NCBI GenBank assembly: GCA_034189695.1
Contig: JAXHUA010000061.1
Location: 1-31,966, forward strand
Source of the DNA: JAXHUA01 sp034189695
GTDB lineage: Bacteria > Chloroflexota > Dehalococcoidia > E44-bin15
DNA: 31,966 bases
Direction: 5' to 3'
In this document: one piece after another, positions 7,830-16,668 of the stretch
Position numbering within the stretch: the first letter of the stretch is position 1
How the letters are laid out: each line of letters begins with the position of its first letter
Translations under genes and position numbers: made by a program
The notes under the pieces: model-generated
The model's database searches: none
Seen by the model: the letters and a program-made list of their open reading frames with translations, nothing else
Told to the model about the DNA's origin: nothing

Positions 7830-8825
7830 CTAGGGGCCGGAAAGCCAAGGCATCATTGCACGGAGTTCTTTGCCGACCTCCTCAATCTCGTGCTCGGCTT
7901 CCTGTCTCCGAAACGCGTTGAAACTGGGTCGGCCAGCCTGGTTCTCCAGAATCCACTCGCGGGCGAAGGTGCCGTCCTGGATCTCCTTCAGTATCTGCCA
8001 CATCTCATCTCGAACGTAGTCGTCGATGACCCTTGGCCCACGGGTGTAGTCGCCATACTCGGCGGTGTCGCTCACCGAGTAGCGCATGTAGCTCATCCCG
8101 CCCTGGTATATCAGGTCGACGATCAGCTTCAGCTCGTTGCACACCTCATAGTACGCTATCTCCGGCTGGTATCCGGCCTCCACCAGCACCTCGAAAGCGG
8201 TCTTGATCAGGGCAGTCACACCACCGCAGAGCACTGTCTGCTCCCCGAACAGGTCGGTCTCCGTTTCCTCCTCGAATGTCGTCTCGAGGACTCCTGCCCT
8301 GGTGCAACCTATGCCCTTGGCATAGGCCAGTGCCTTCTGCTTGGCCTCGCCCGACGCATCCTGGTGCACGGCGATGAGCGCCGGGGCGCTCGAGCCCTCA
8401 CAGTACAGGTTACGCAGCATGTGACCGGGACACTTGGGGGCTATCATCGTCACATCGACGTCGGGCGGCGGCACGATCTGGTTGAAGTGGATATTGAAGC
8501 CATGAGCGAACATGAGCATGTTACCCTTTGTCAGCCCCTTCTCGATCGAGCCGTAGTACACCTGTCGATGCAACTGGTCCGGAACAAGCATCACAATGAT
8601 GTCGGAGGCCTTGCCAACCTCGTCGGCGCCCGCCACCTTGAGCCCGGCCGCTACCGCGGAGGCCCACGGCTCGCTTCCCTCAAGCTCGCCGACCATCACC
8701 TGGCACCCGCTCTCCTTCAGGTTCAATGCATGCGCGTGCCCCTGGCTGCCGAAGCCGATAATCCCGATGGTCTTGCCCTTCAGCACATCCATGTTCACGT
8801 CGCCGTCATAGTAAATCTTGGCCAT
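7830..8825 (-). CDS. ilvC: Ketol-acid reductoisomerase (class I)
   Basis: This enzyme performs isomerisation and reduction of acetolactate or acetohydroxybutyrate in valine and isoleucine synthesis. At 331 residues it is the class I short form. The nucleotide-binding GFGSQGHAHALNL is at about residues 24-37, followed by FAHGFNIHF, the PKCPGH..R segment, ETTFEEETETDLFGEQ with metal-binding Asp/Glu, ELKLIVDLIYQGG and YSVSDTAEYGD. The cofactor loop at residues 45-54 reads VGELEGSEPW; typical NADPH enzymes have VGLR.GS.SW, so the Arg and second Ser that hold the 2'-phosphate are gone and acidic residues appear. This suggests NADH use. It lies 10 bases after ilvN. Confidence 0.95.
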   Translation of the reverse strand: MAKIYYDGDVNMDVLKGKTIGIIGFGSQGHAHALNLKESGCQVMVGELEGSEPWASAVAAGLKVAGADEVGKASDIIVMLVPDQLHRQVYYGSIEKGLTKGNMLMFAHGFNIHFNQIVPPPDVDVTMIAPKCPGHMLRNLYCEGSSAPALIAVHQDASGEAKQKALAYAKGIGCTRAGVLETTFEEETETDLFGEQTVLCGGVTALIKTAFEVLVEAGYQPEIAYYEVCNELKLIVDLIYQGGMSYMRYSVSDTAEYGDYTRGPRVIDDYVRDEMWQILKEIQDGTFAREWILENQAGRPSFNAFRRQEAEHEIEEVGKELRAMMPWLSGP

Positions 8826-8835
8826 TGCCCTCTCC

Positions 8836-9402
8836 TCAAAGGTTCGATACTTCGTCAGCTCCCTTTACCTTCCGCGAGCGCGCCGCCCTGCGTTGCGGCT
8901 TTCCGCCCGCCCCGACCGCCCGTGCCGCCCCCCTCGCCATCGCTATCCTGCCGGTGCGCGCTATCTCCACGATGCCAAAGCCCCTGAGAAGCTGGTACAG
9001 GGACCCGATCTTGTCCTCATCCCCGGTGATTTCGACCACCATTGAGTCCATAGCGACATCGACAATGTTCGCTCGAAAAACGTCGACTATCTCAATTATC
9101 TGGCTTCGCGTCTGGGGTGTGCACTTGACCCTGACCAGCGCCAGCTCGCGAGCCACCAGACTCTCTTCGCTGATATCGCTGACCTTGACCACATCGATGA
9201 GCTTGTCGAGCTGCTTCCTCACCTGCTCCACGGAGGTGGCGGTGCCGTCAACGACGATGTTCATTCGAGAGAGCCCGGGCGTCTCACTGTGGCCGACGGC
9301 TATGCTATCGATGTTGAAGTTCCTGCGCCGGAACAGGCTCGCCACGCGGTTAAGGACGCCCGGCTTGTCCTCCACCAATGCAACAAGGCTATGCTTCGCC
9401 AT
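8836..9402 (-). CDS. ilvN: Acetolactate synthase small (regulatory) subunit
   Basis: This is the regulatory subunit that stimulates IlvB and confers valine feedback control. An N-terminal ACT domain (about residues 4-78) starts with LVALVEDKPGVLNRVASLFRRR and is followed by NIDSIAVG and a C-terminal ALS_ss domain with LALVRVK, DVFRANIVDV and VEITGD..KI. At 188 residues it carries a basic, Ala/Arg-rich tail (about residues 153-188) beyond the usual end of the family, probably disordered. The ATG at 9402 overlaps the ilvB TAA by one base (TAATG), which indicates translational coupling. Confidence 0.94.
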   Translation of the reverse strand: MAKHSLVALVEDKPGVLNRVASLFRRRNFNIDSIAVGHSETPGLSRMNIVVDGTATSVEQVRKQLDKLIDVVKVSDISEESLVARELALVRVKCTPQTRSQIIEIVDVFRANIVDVAMDSMVVEITGDEDKIGSLYQLLRGFGIVEIARTGRIAMARGAARAVGAGGKPQRRAARSRKVKGADEVSNL

Positions 9403-11093
9403 TAGCTTACCCTCGCCTCTTCCCTGGGTGCTTCCACGATTTCGCTCAGCCCCGCACCGGGAGGCACCATCGGATACACATTCTCCTCGGGCTCCACCTG
9501 GAAGTCGATCAGAAACGGCCCGTCGTGGTCCATGGCCGTCTGGACCGCGCTGGTCACCAGGGCCTTGTCGGTTACCCTAAGACCGGCGATGCCATATGCT
9601 TCGGCGACTTTAACGAAATCCGGTCCCTTCAGCGGCGTTGCAACGTAGCGTCGCTCGTAGAACATCTCCTGCCACTGCCTTACCATCCCCAGATGGCGGT
9701 TGTTCAGGATCGCTATCTTCACCGGCAGGTTCTCCTGGTCTATGGTGGCCAGCTCCTGGAGAGTCATCTGGAATCCGCCGTCTCCGGCAATGCACCACAC
9801 CGTTTCGTCAGGCCGCCCCACCTGCGCCCCCATCGCCGCCGGCAACTCGAAACCCATCGGCCCGAGGCCGCCCGCCGAGACCCAGGTATTGGGCTTGTTG
9901 TACTCAAAGAACTGGGCCGCCCACATCTGGTTCTGCCCCACACCACTCACCACGATGGCGTCGCCACTCGTGACCTCGAATATCTGACGCACCACGTATT
10001 GCGGTATGAGGCTTTCAGTCTCCCGCACCGCAGTGGACGGATGCTCACGCCGCCATTCATCGAGCTGGGAGATCCACTCCCCATTGCTGCTCTGACCGAC
10101 CGCCTTGTTCAGCGACCGCAGTATCGGCCTGACGTCGCCCACAATCGGCACGTCAACCTTCACGTTCTTACCGATCTCAGCCGGGTCAACATCGATATGA
10201 ATCACCTTCGCGTGCGGCGCGAAGCTCGACACCTTGGCTGTAGCCCGGTCGTCGAACCTCATGCCGATGGCGACGATCAGGTCGGCGGCCTCCACGGCCA
10301 TGTTGGCGTAGGCCATTCCGTGCATCCCCAGCATCCCCAGGCTCAGGACATGCGATTCGGGAAAGGAGCTGATTCCCAGCAGCGTGGTGACCACCGGTAT
10401 CTGCGCCCTCTCCGCCAGTTCCTTGAGTTCCGCCGATGCGTTGGAGATCAGAACCCCCCTGCCAGCCAGGATGAGCGGACGGCTGGCCTCCTCGATAAGC
10501 CCCACCGCCTTCTTTATCTGGGCCGGATGGCCCTGCACCGTCGGCTTGTAGCCGCGCAGGTTCACCTTGTCGGGATAGCGGAACTCCGCCTCTTCTATGA
10601 ACACATCGCGGGGGATGTCGATCAGCACCGGACCCGGCCTGCCGGTTCTGGCTATATGGAACGCCTCGCGCACCACCGTTGCCATGTCCGCCGCCGACGT
10701 CACGAGGTAGTTGTGCTTGGTAATGGGAAGGGTGATGCCGGTGATATCGATCTCCTGGAAGGCGTCCTTGCCGATAAACGGCCTGGCCACCTGCCCCGTA
10801 AACGCCACCATCGGTGCAGAGTCCAGGTAGGCCGACGCTATACCCGTGACCAGGTTCGTCGCACCCGGACCCGAGGTCGCAACGCACACCCCCACCTTCC
10901 CCCGGACCCGCGCATACCCCTCGGCGGCGTGAGCCGACCCCTGCTCATGCCGGCACAGAATATGGCGCAACTGTGGGAACTCAGGCAGCACATCGTAGAA
11001 AGGGATGACCGCCCCACCCGGGATGCCGAACATCACCTCGACCCCCTCTTTGACGAGGCTCTCACATACAATCCGCGCTCCGTTCAGTCTCAT
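9402..11093 (-). CDS. ilvB: Acetolactate synthase large (catalytic) subunit
   Basis: This thiamine-diphosphate enzyme makes acetolactate from pyruvate, or acetohydroxybutyrate from pyruvate plus 2-oxobutyrate. The 563 residues match the family. The catalytic glutamate lies in RHEQGSAHAAEGYAR, followed by ATSGPGATNLVTGIA; the FAD-domain segment GMRFDDRATAK and the ThDP/Mg motif from GDGGFQM to NNRHLGMVRQWQ are present, the last with the Gln-Trp typical of acetohydroxyacid synthases. These features separate it from pyruvate oxidase and other relatives. The ATG at 11093 begins one base after the ilvD stop, and the gene is coupled to ilvN. Confidence 0.96.
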   Translation of the reverse strand: MRLNGARIVCESLVKEGVEVMFGIPGGAVIPFYDVLPEFPQLRHILCRHEQGSAHAAEGYARVRGKVGVCVATSGPGATNLVTGIASAYLDSAPMVAFTGQVARPFIGKDAFQEIDITGITLPITKHNYLVTSAADMATVVREAFHIARTGRPGPVLIDIPRDVFIEEAEFRYPDKVNLRGYKPTVQGHPAQIKKAVGLIEEASRPLILAGRGVLISNASAELKELAERAQIPVVTTLLGISSFPESHVLSLGMLGMHGMAYANMAVEAADLIVAIGMRFDDRATAKVSSFAPHAKVIHIDVDPAEIGKNVKVDVPIVGDVRPILRSLNKAVGQSSNGEWISQLDEWRREHPSTAVRETESLIPQYVVRQIFEVTSGDAIVVSGVGQNQMWAAQFFEYNKPNTWVSAGGLGPMGFELPAAMGAQVGRPDETVWCIAGDGGFQMTLQELATIDQENLPVKIAILNNRHLGMVRQWQEMFYERRYVATPLKGPDFVKVAEAYGIAGLRVTDKALVTSAVQTAMDHDGPFLIDFQVEPEENVYPMVPPGAGLSEIVEAPREEARVS

Positions 11094-11094
11094 G

Positions 11095-12756
11095 TCATCC
11101 CCCTGCCTCGAACACTGCTCCCGTGCTGGCCGAGGTCACCTGCTCGGCGTAGCGCCTCAAATAGCCTGTCTTCACCTTGGGCTCGAACGGCGGGAGCTCG
11201 GCGAGCCGGCTCTGAATCTCGTCATCGGTGAGCATGACGCCCACCCTGTTGCCGGGGATGTCGATCACAATCGTGTCTCCCTCGTGCAGAGCGGCGATGG
11301 GCCCTCTCGCGGCAGCCTCCGGCGAGACGTGCCCTATAGCGGCTCCCTTCGTCGCCCCGGAGAACCGCCCATCCGTTATCAGCCCGACGCTCTCGTCCAG
11401 ACCCATTCCCGTGAGCAGCGACGTCGGTCCCAGCATCTCACGCATACCCGGGCCACCCTTTGGCCCTTCGTACCGGATGACCACTACGTCGCCTGGCTTG
11501 ATCGCACCGGCCATGATGGCCCTGGTGGCGTCGTCTTCGGAGTCGAACACCCGCGCCGGCCCAGAATGAGTCAGCATCTCCGGCCCGACCGCCGCGCTTT
11601 TCACCACCGCGCCCTCGGGCGCCAGGTTGCCCCACAGCATGGTGAGCCCGCCGGTCGGCGAATGGGGCTCGGTGATAGGCCGGATCACGTCCCTGTCCCT
11701 GACCTCCACGTCTGACAGCTCTTCCTCAAGGGACTTCCCTGATACCCGCTTCACGCCCATGTTCAGGATGCTCTTGACCTCCTTCATCACCGCCGGTATG
11801 CCGCCGGCCAGGTCAAGGTCTTCGATATGGTACTCGCCCGCTGGGCTCAGCTTGCACAGGTGCGGAGTCCTCCAGCTTATCTTGTTGATATCGGACAGCG
11901 GGAGACTCACACCCGCTTCGTTCGCAATAGCCATCACGTGGAGCACCGAGTTGGTGCTTCCTCCCAGCGCCATGTCCACCACGAAGGCATTGTGCAGCGC
12001 CTCTTCGGTCACAATGTCACGCGGGCAGACGTTCCGCGCCAGCAGCTCCATTACCTTCTCCCCAGCCTCTCTGGCCAGCCCGATCCGCCGTGAATCGACG
12101 GCGGGGATGGTGCCGCTCCCTGGAAGCGACATGCCCAGCGCCTCGGTAAGGCAGTTCATGGTGTTGGCGGTGAACATACCGGCGCAGCAACCACAGCCGG
12201 GGCAGGCCACCCTTTCCAGCTCTTCAATCTCTTCCTCGGTCATCTCGCCAGCCATCACCTTGCCCACCGCGGTGAAGAGGCTGTTGACGTCGAGGCACAT
12301 GTTCTTCCAGCGACCGGCAAGCATGGGCCCACCGCTGATGAAGATGGAGGGGATATTGAGCCTCACCGCCGCCATCAGCATGCCCGGCACCACCTTGTCG
12401 CAGTTGGGAATGAATACCAGCGCATCAAAGGCATGACCGCGCGCCACAATCTCCACCGAGTCGGCGATGAGCTCACGGCTCGGCAGGCTGAACTTCATCC
12501 CCTCATGGCCCATGGCGATGCCGTCGCACACAGCGATGGTGTTCACTTCAAACGGTGTTCCGCCAGCGCTCCTCACACCGCCCTTGACGGCGTCGGCGAC
12601 CGCGTCGAGGTGAATGTGTCCCGGCACAATCTCGTTGAAGCTGTTCATCAAACCCACGAACGGCTGACCAAGTTCCTTGTCCGTACACCCCAAAGACCGC
12701 AGCAGCGACCGGTGAGGTGCGCGCTCAATGCCCCGCTTTGCGCTGTCGCTTCTCAA
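11095..12756 (-). CDS. ilvD: Dihydroxy-acid dehydratase
   Basis: This Fe-S enzyme dehydrates 2,3-dihydroxy acids to the 2-keto acids that precede valine and isoleucine. At 553 residues it has the normal length. Cluster cysteines are visible in NCDKVVPGM and ACPGCGCCAGMFTANTMNCLTEALG; the family segments CDGIAMGHEGM and SGGPM are also present. Where some homologues have EIVPC, this protein has EIVPGH, as in the E. coli enzyme. The start is TTG at 12756 behind a GGGAGG site; no ATG fits this frame. It is the first gene of the tightly packed ilvDBNC block and is directly preceded by a consensus -10. Confidence 0.95.
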   Translation of the reverse strand: MRSDSAKRGIERAPHRSLLRSLGCTDKELGQPFVGLMNSFNEIVPGHIHLDAVADAVKGGVRSAGGTPFEVNTIAVCDGIAMGHEGMKFSLPSRELIADSVEIVARGHAFDALVFIPNCDKVVPGMLMAAVRLNIPSIFISGGPMLAGRWKNMCLDVNSLFTAVGKVMAGEMTEEEIEELERVACPGCGCCAGMFTANTMNCLTEALGMSLPGSGTIPAVDSRRIGLAREAGEKVMELLARNVCPRDIVTEEALHNAFVVDMALGGSTNSVLHVMAIANEAGVSLPLSDINKISWRTPHLCKLSPAGEYHIEDLDLAGGIPAVMKEVKSILNMGVKRVSGKSLEEELSDVEVRDRDVIRPITEPHSPTGGLTMLWGNLAPEGAVVKSAAVGPEMLTHSGPARVFDSEDDATRAIMAGAIKPGDVVVIRYEGPKGGPGMREMLGPTSLLTGMGLDESVGLITDGRFSGATKGAAIGHVSPEAAARGPIAALHEGDTIVIDIPGNRVGVMLTDDEIQSRLAELPPFEPKVKTGYLRRYAEQVTSASTGAVFEAGG

Positions 12757-12786
12757 TTCATCCCTCCCAGTTCACTCAAACACGGT

Positions 12787-12792
12787 ATTATA
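12787..12792 (-). promoter_or_regulatory. -10 box for the ilvDBNC block
   Basis: On the minus strand this is a perfect TATAAT. A matching -35 is weak (TTTCGC at 17 bases). Transcription would start near 12780, leaving about 24 bases before the TTG of ilvD. That is too short for a T-box or peptide attenuator, so control of this block, if any, should act at initiation. Confidence 0.6.
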
Positions 12793-12943
12793 GCATCTGG
12801 TACGTAGTTGCGAAAGCCTGAATGCCCCGTGAGTGGCAGGAATGCGTAGCCATCGGCTTCACGTGAGCCGTTGATACGCCCATACACCGGCGTCAGGCCC
12901 ACGCCATCGCGCGCCGAGGGCTCTTGCGGCGGCCACGCCCGAC

Positions 12944-13876
12944 CTAGGACGACCCCTTCCAGGCAGCCCCAACCAGTTCCGCGATGTCCTGAACGCCCTC
13001 GCGCTCGAGGTAGCCTTTCAGCCCATCTATCACCACAAGGGGAGCACTGGGGTTGACCATCGTCGCCGTACCCATCTGGACGGCGCATGCCCCGGCCATG
13101 ACGAACTCCAGCGCATCCTCGGCGGACCAGATGCCTCCACAGCCGATGACCGGCACATCCACCACCCGTGCCACGTGGTACACCATGTACAGCGCCACTG
13201 GCTTTATCGCCGGTCCCGACAGGCCCCCGCTGACGCTCCCGAGGAAAGGCTGCCTTGTGGTTATGTCAATAGCCATGCCGGCCAGCGTGTTTATCAATGA
13301 GATAGCGTCGGCCCCAGCCCCGGCCACGGCCACCGCGATCTCCCCTATGTCGGTAACATTGGGCGTCAGCTTGACAATCACCGGCAGGGACGTCCTGCCT
13401 TTCACCGTCTCCGTCACCCTCGCAGCCACCTCGGCGCATTTGCCGAACTCCATACCTCCCATGGCCACGTTGGGGCAGCTTATGTTGACCTCGATGCCAC
13501 TGATGCCGGGCACCGAGTCCAGCCGCCGCGCCAGTTCGCCGTACTCGGCGACGCTCTCCCCGGCGATGTTGACGATAACCGGCACGCTCCACGTACTCCA
13601 GACGGGTGCCTTCTCTTCGATGACCGCGTCCACCCCCACGTTCTGGAGCCCGATGGAGTTGAGCACCCCCGACGCCGTCTCAGCCAGGCGCACCTGGGGA
13701 TTCCCCGGCCGGGGATTGAGGGTGACCGCCTTGGACACAACAGCCCCCAGCCTCTCTACATCAACCAGCCTGGCGTACTCGAGGCCATATCCCGCAGTCC
13801 CCGAGGCCGTCATGACCGGGTTCTTCAAGCACAGACCACGGCTGTTTCCAGGTGCCAGATCAACAGACAGGTTCAA
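12944..13876 (-). CDS. pyrD: Dihydroorotate dehydrogenase, class 1B catalytic subunit
   Basis: This FMN enzyme oxidises dihydroorotate to orotate in pyrimidine synthesis. Its 310 residues match the class 1 family. Motifs include NPVMTASGTAGYG, the KAVTL..RPGNP region, SIGLQN, the catalytic-loop cysteine in NISCPN, VKLTPNVTDI, SLINTLAGMAID, GGLSGPAIKP and the FMN-phosphate region IGCGGIWSAEDALEF. These fit class 1B (PyrDB), which normally needs the PyrK iron-sulfur flavoprotein, but no pyrK is next to it. The start is TTG at 13876, with GAGG nine bases upstream. It has its own promoter and is divergent from ccdA. Confidence 0.92.
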   Translation of the reverse strand: MNLSVDLAPGNSRGLCLKNPVMTASGTAGYGLEYARLVDVERLGAVVSKAVTLNPRPGNPQVRLAETASGVLNSIGLQNVGVDAVIEEKAPVWSTWSVPVIVNIAGESVAEYGELARRLDSVPGISGIEVNISCPNVAMGGMEFGKCAEVAARVTETVKGRTSLPVIVKLTPNVTDIGEIAVAVAGAGADAISLINTLAGMAIDITTRQPFLGSVSGGLSGPAIKPVALYMVYHVARVVDVPVIGCGGIWSAEDALEFVMAGACAVQMGTATMVNPSAPLVVIDGLKGYLEREGVQDIAELVGAAWKGSS

Positions 13877-13903
13877 TCGCGCTGCCTCACGAGGTTCCGC
13901 TCT

Positions 13904-13932
13904 ATGATACTAGGTACGGGCCGGTGCTTCAA
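13904..13932 (-). promoter_or_regulatory. pyrD promoter
   Basis: On the minus strand TTGAAG (13927-13932) is followed after exactly 17 bases by TATCAT (13904-13909). Transcription would start near 13897, about 20 bases before the TTG of pyrD. Confidence 0.6.
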
Positions 13933-13998
13933 CTTGTGTGGAGCCGCCCTCCGCCAGGCCAATGGCATGGGGTCTTCCATCCCACAGCGACACTCGCG

Positions 13999-14004
13999 TA
14001 TAAT
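13999..14004 (+). promoter_or_regulatory. -10 box for ccdA
   Basis: A perfect TATAAT lies 47 bases before the ccdA ATG. No good -35 is visible at 16-18 bases. It is back to back with the pyrD promoter. Confidence 0.45.
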
Positions 14005-14051
14005 AGGGCTTTGTTAGCTCAAGCCAGACCTGGCTTCGATAGGCCCATTGC

Positions 14052-14732
14052 ATGCTGGGAAGCGTTGATGTCTCCATTCCGGCCGCATTCGTCGCAGGGG
14101 TTTTCTCCTTCCTGTCCCCCTGCGTGCTGCCTCTCGTCCCGGTGTACCTGGCCAACCTGGGCGGCGTCACCACGCTCACCGCTGAGGCGAAGCGATGGAC
14201 CATATTCCTCCACGCCGTCAGCTTCGTGGCCGGCTTTTCCATCGTCTTCATCGCCATAGGGGCCTCGGCCGGTCTACTGGGGCTATTCATTCCCGCCAAC
14301 GTGCTCCGCATTGTCGGCGGCGTCGTCCTCATACTGTTCGGATTGTTCCTGATCGCCGCCACGAGAGTACCGTGGTTGAACTACGAGGTCCGGCTGGGGC
14401 GGGCCCTCGGCGGCGGAGCGGGCCATGTGCGCTCTATCCTGTTGGGCGCGGCCTTCGGCCTGGGCTGGACACCCTGCGTCGGCCCCATCCTCGGTGGTAT
14501 ACTGACCCTGGCCGCCACATCGCAGACGGCATGGAAAGGTGTGTACCTCCTGGCGCTCTACTCTCTGGGACTGGGCATACCGTTCATCGCCGTTGGCCTG
14601 GCTCTGGGAGCCGCAATGCCGGTCATCCGGTGGCTGAGGCGCTGGTCCGGCGTCATATCCATCGTAAGCGGGCTGCTCCTCATCGTGGTTGGCGCGCTCA
14701 TGCTGACCAACACGCTGATGTACTTCGCCTGA
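14052..14732 (+). CDS. ccdA: CcdA/DsbD-type thiol-disulfide transmembrane protein
   Basis: This 226-residue integral membrane protein moves reducing equivalents from cytosolic thioredoxin to extracytoplasmic thiol proteins. It has about six hydrophobic segments. The two redox cysteines are in FLSPCVLPLVPVYLANLGG near the N-terminus and in GLGWTPCVGPILGGIL in the middle, as in CcdA and the DsbD beta domain. There is no periplasmic DsbD domain. The thioredoxin-like lipoprotein gene begins 22 bases after its stop and is the likely partner. Roles in cytochrome c maturation or general disulfide reduction are possible; no cytochrome genes are present here. Confidence 0.9.
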   Translation: MLGSVDVSIPAAFVAGVFSFLSPCVLPLVPVYLANLGGVTTLTAEAKRWTIFLHAVSFVAGFSIVFIAIGASAGLLGLFIPANVLRIVGGVVLILFGLFLIAATRVPWLNYEVRLGRALGGGAGHVRSILLGAAFGLGWTPCVGPILGGILTLAATSQTAWKGVYLLALYSLGLGIPFIAVGLALGAAMPVIRWLRRWSGVISIVSGLLLIVVGALMLTNTLMYFA

Positions 14733-14754
14733 TTCATGAGATGAGAGGATGCGT

Positions 14755-15270
14755 ATGAAACCGCACAGCACCAGACGTTCGAGGATACTGACGCTCCTGA
14801 TAGCCGCAGTCGTCCTGGCGCTGTGCATCACGGGCTGCGGCGGCCAGCAGGTGGCGCCCATCGTTGACGCCATCGCCCCGGGCTTCACCCTGCCCACCAT
14901 TGACGGTGACACGATAGCCCTGCAGGAACTGAGGGGCCAGCCGGTCCTGCTCACCTTCGCGACTACCAAGTGCGGGTGGTGCTCCTACCAGACGCAGTTC
15001 CTCCAACAGGCCTTCGAAGAGAAGGGAGACGAAGTGCATTTCGTCACCATCGATGTCGGCCAGAGCAGCGGCACCGTCCAGGAATTCGCCCAGTCCCTCG
15101 GCCTTGAGTACACCATCGCCCTGGACCAGGACGCGGCCGTGGCCATCACCTACAACATCCGCGGCATACCGAAGAACTTCGTCATTGACGAGCAGGGCGT
15201 CATCAGGTACATCAAGACCGGCGCCTTCATCAGCGAGGAAGAGGTGCTGGACGTGCTCGACGGCCTGTAG
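14755..15270 (+). CDS. TlpA/ResA-like thioredoxin-fold lipoprotein
   Basis: The 171-residue product has a basic start, a hydrophobic helix and a lipobox ending ITGC at about residue 28, so it is probably lipid-anchored outside the membrane. The mature part is a TlpA/redoxin domain: APGFTLPTIDG, then the active site TKCGWC (CxxC), and the cis-proline region GIPKNFVID. It probably reduces or oxidises exported cysteine proteins using electrons from the adjacent CcdA. The start chosen is the second ATG (14755), six bases after AGAGG; the ATG at 14749 overlaps that site. Confidence 0.88.
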   Translation: MKPHSTRRSRILTLLIAAVVLALCITGCGGQQVAPIVDAIAPGFTLPTIDGDTIALQELRGQPVLLTFATTKCGWCSYQTQFLQQAFEEKGDEVHFVTIDVGQSSGTVQEFAQSLGLEYTIALDQDAAVAITYNIRGIPKNFVIDEQGVIRYIKTGAFISEEEVLDVLDGL

Positions 15271-15315
15271 CGGCAACCCCCACTGCACCTCCCTGCGCCG
15301 GTACGTCCCCCCGCA

Positions 15316-16524
15316 TCACAGGATGACGTTCTGCTCCTTCATCGAAGCGATGTCCTCCCAGGTGTAGCCCAGCTCGAGCAGGACCTCCTCGGTGTGCTGG
15401 CCCAGCTCCGGCGCCTTGCCCTCTATCCTCCCGGGCGACCTGCTCAGGTCCACGTTCACCCCGACCACCTTGACCTCGCCGGCCACCGGATCATTTACCG
15501 GCACCAGGTAGTCATTGTCCAGCACCTGCTGGTCCGAGGTAAGCTCGGTGAAGTACCGCACCGGCGCCCACGGGAACTGGTGCTTCTCCAGGTGCTCGAT
15601 CCACTCGCTATAGGTCCTGGTCAGGAATATCGCGTCGAGGACCTCAATGAGGTCGGCCTTGTTCTCGGCCCGCTTCTCCGCGGTGTCGAACCTGGCGTCG
15701 TGCTCGAGATGCTGGATGCCCATCGTCTCGCAGAACTCAGACCAGGCGCGCTCATCCTGAATAAGCGCCAGCTGTATCCACCGCCCGTCCTTCGTGCGGT
15801 AGCCGTTGTAGAACGCGTTCTCCTCGTTGTGCGGCGTGCCCACCACGTCCTGCTTGGCGACCAGCGACGTGTCGATGCAGAGAGAGGCGATTTTCATGAA
15901 CGAGCCCAGTAGAGAGGTATGCACCAGTTGCCCTTCACCGGTGCGCTCACGGTGGAACAGCCCCAGCATGATGGCGTATGCCAGGAAGGCCGCCGCCATG
16001 TAGTCGCCCACGGCTGGCGGGCATTGCACCGGCATGGCGCCCCGCTCGACGAAGCTCGTCACCGCTCCCGAGCGGGCGAAGCCTGTGCCCTCGAAGGCGC
16101 CCCGCTCACGCGCCGCTCCCTTCAGGCCCCATCCGGTACCCATGGCATAGACCAGCCCGGGGTTGATGGAGGAGAGCGTGTCGTAGTCCATCCCCAGCCG
16201 CTTCAGCCCGCCGGCCCTCAGATTGGTCACGAAGACGTCTGCCTTCTCGATCAGCCGGTGCGCCACCTCGCGCCCCTTCTCGTGATGCAGGTCAAGAGCG
16301 ATGCCTCGCTTCCCCCTGTGGTTCTGCTCGATGTAGGCGTTGTACGGGCCGGTGTACATCGACACGCCCTTCAGGGCCAGCAGACCGCGCACCGGGTCGC
16401 CGCCCTCCGTGCTCTCAATCTTCACCACGTCCGCCCCCATCTCTTTCAAGAAGCCGGCGGTGCGAGGGCCGAAGGCGTACTGCGCCAGCTCCACGACCTT
16501 GATCCCTTCGAGAGGCATGCTCAT
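15316..16524 (-). CDS. CaiB/BaiF family (class III) CoA-transferase
   Basis: The 402-residue protein begins PLEGIKVVELAQYAFGP, followed by LKEMGADVVKIE..EGGDP, the NHRGKRGIALDL segment, the catalytic aspartate candidate D174 in GDYMAAAF, and HTSLLGSF. Family III enzymes move CoA between organic acids, for example formyl-, carnitinyl- or succinyl-CoA transfers; the substrates cannot be told from sequence. Related genes are common in anaerobic aromatic and fatty-acid metabolism. The gene stands alone, convergent with the ccdA pair. ATG 16524 has GGAG ten bases upstream; ATG 16518 is an alternative. A 138-base leader separates it from a good promoter. Confidence 0.9.
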   Translation of the reverse strand: MSMPLEGIKVVELAQYAFGPRTAGFLKEMGADVVKIESTEGGDPVRGLLALKGVSMYTGPYNAYIEQNHRGKRGIALDLHHEKGREVAHRLIEKADVFVTNLRAGGLKRLGMDYDTLSSINPGLVYAMGTGWGLKGAARERGAFEGTGFARSGAVTSFVERGAMPVQCPPAVGDYMAAAFLAYAIMLGLFHRERTGEGQLVHTSLLGSFMKIASLCIDTSLVAKQDVVGTPHNEENAFYNGYRTKDGRWIQLALIQDERAWSEFCETMGIQHLEHDARFDTAEKRAENKADLIEVLDAIFLTRTYSEWIEHLEKHQFPWAPVRYFTELTSDQQVLDNDYLVPVNDPVAGEVKVVGVNVDLSRSPGRIEGKAPELGQHTEEVLLELGYTWEDIASMKEQNVIL

Positions 16525-16668
16525 CTACGTCTGTCTCCTTTCACTCCCCGGACACGCTCAGCATGAATGAACACACGCGAATGCGCGTTGGAATGTGCAG
16601 CGGGGTAGCGCACTGGCGAGCACCGCGGCGCTGGCAAGCGGTCGGATAACCATGTGTCCACTGGGGAC

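Noticed and set aside
9378..11231. A 617-codon plus-strand frame opposite ilvB
   Set aside because: It is antisense to a clear acetolactate synthase gene and lacks any protein motif.
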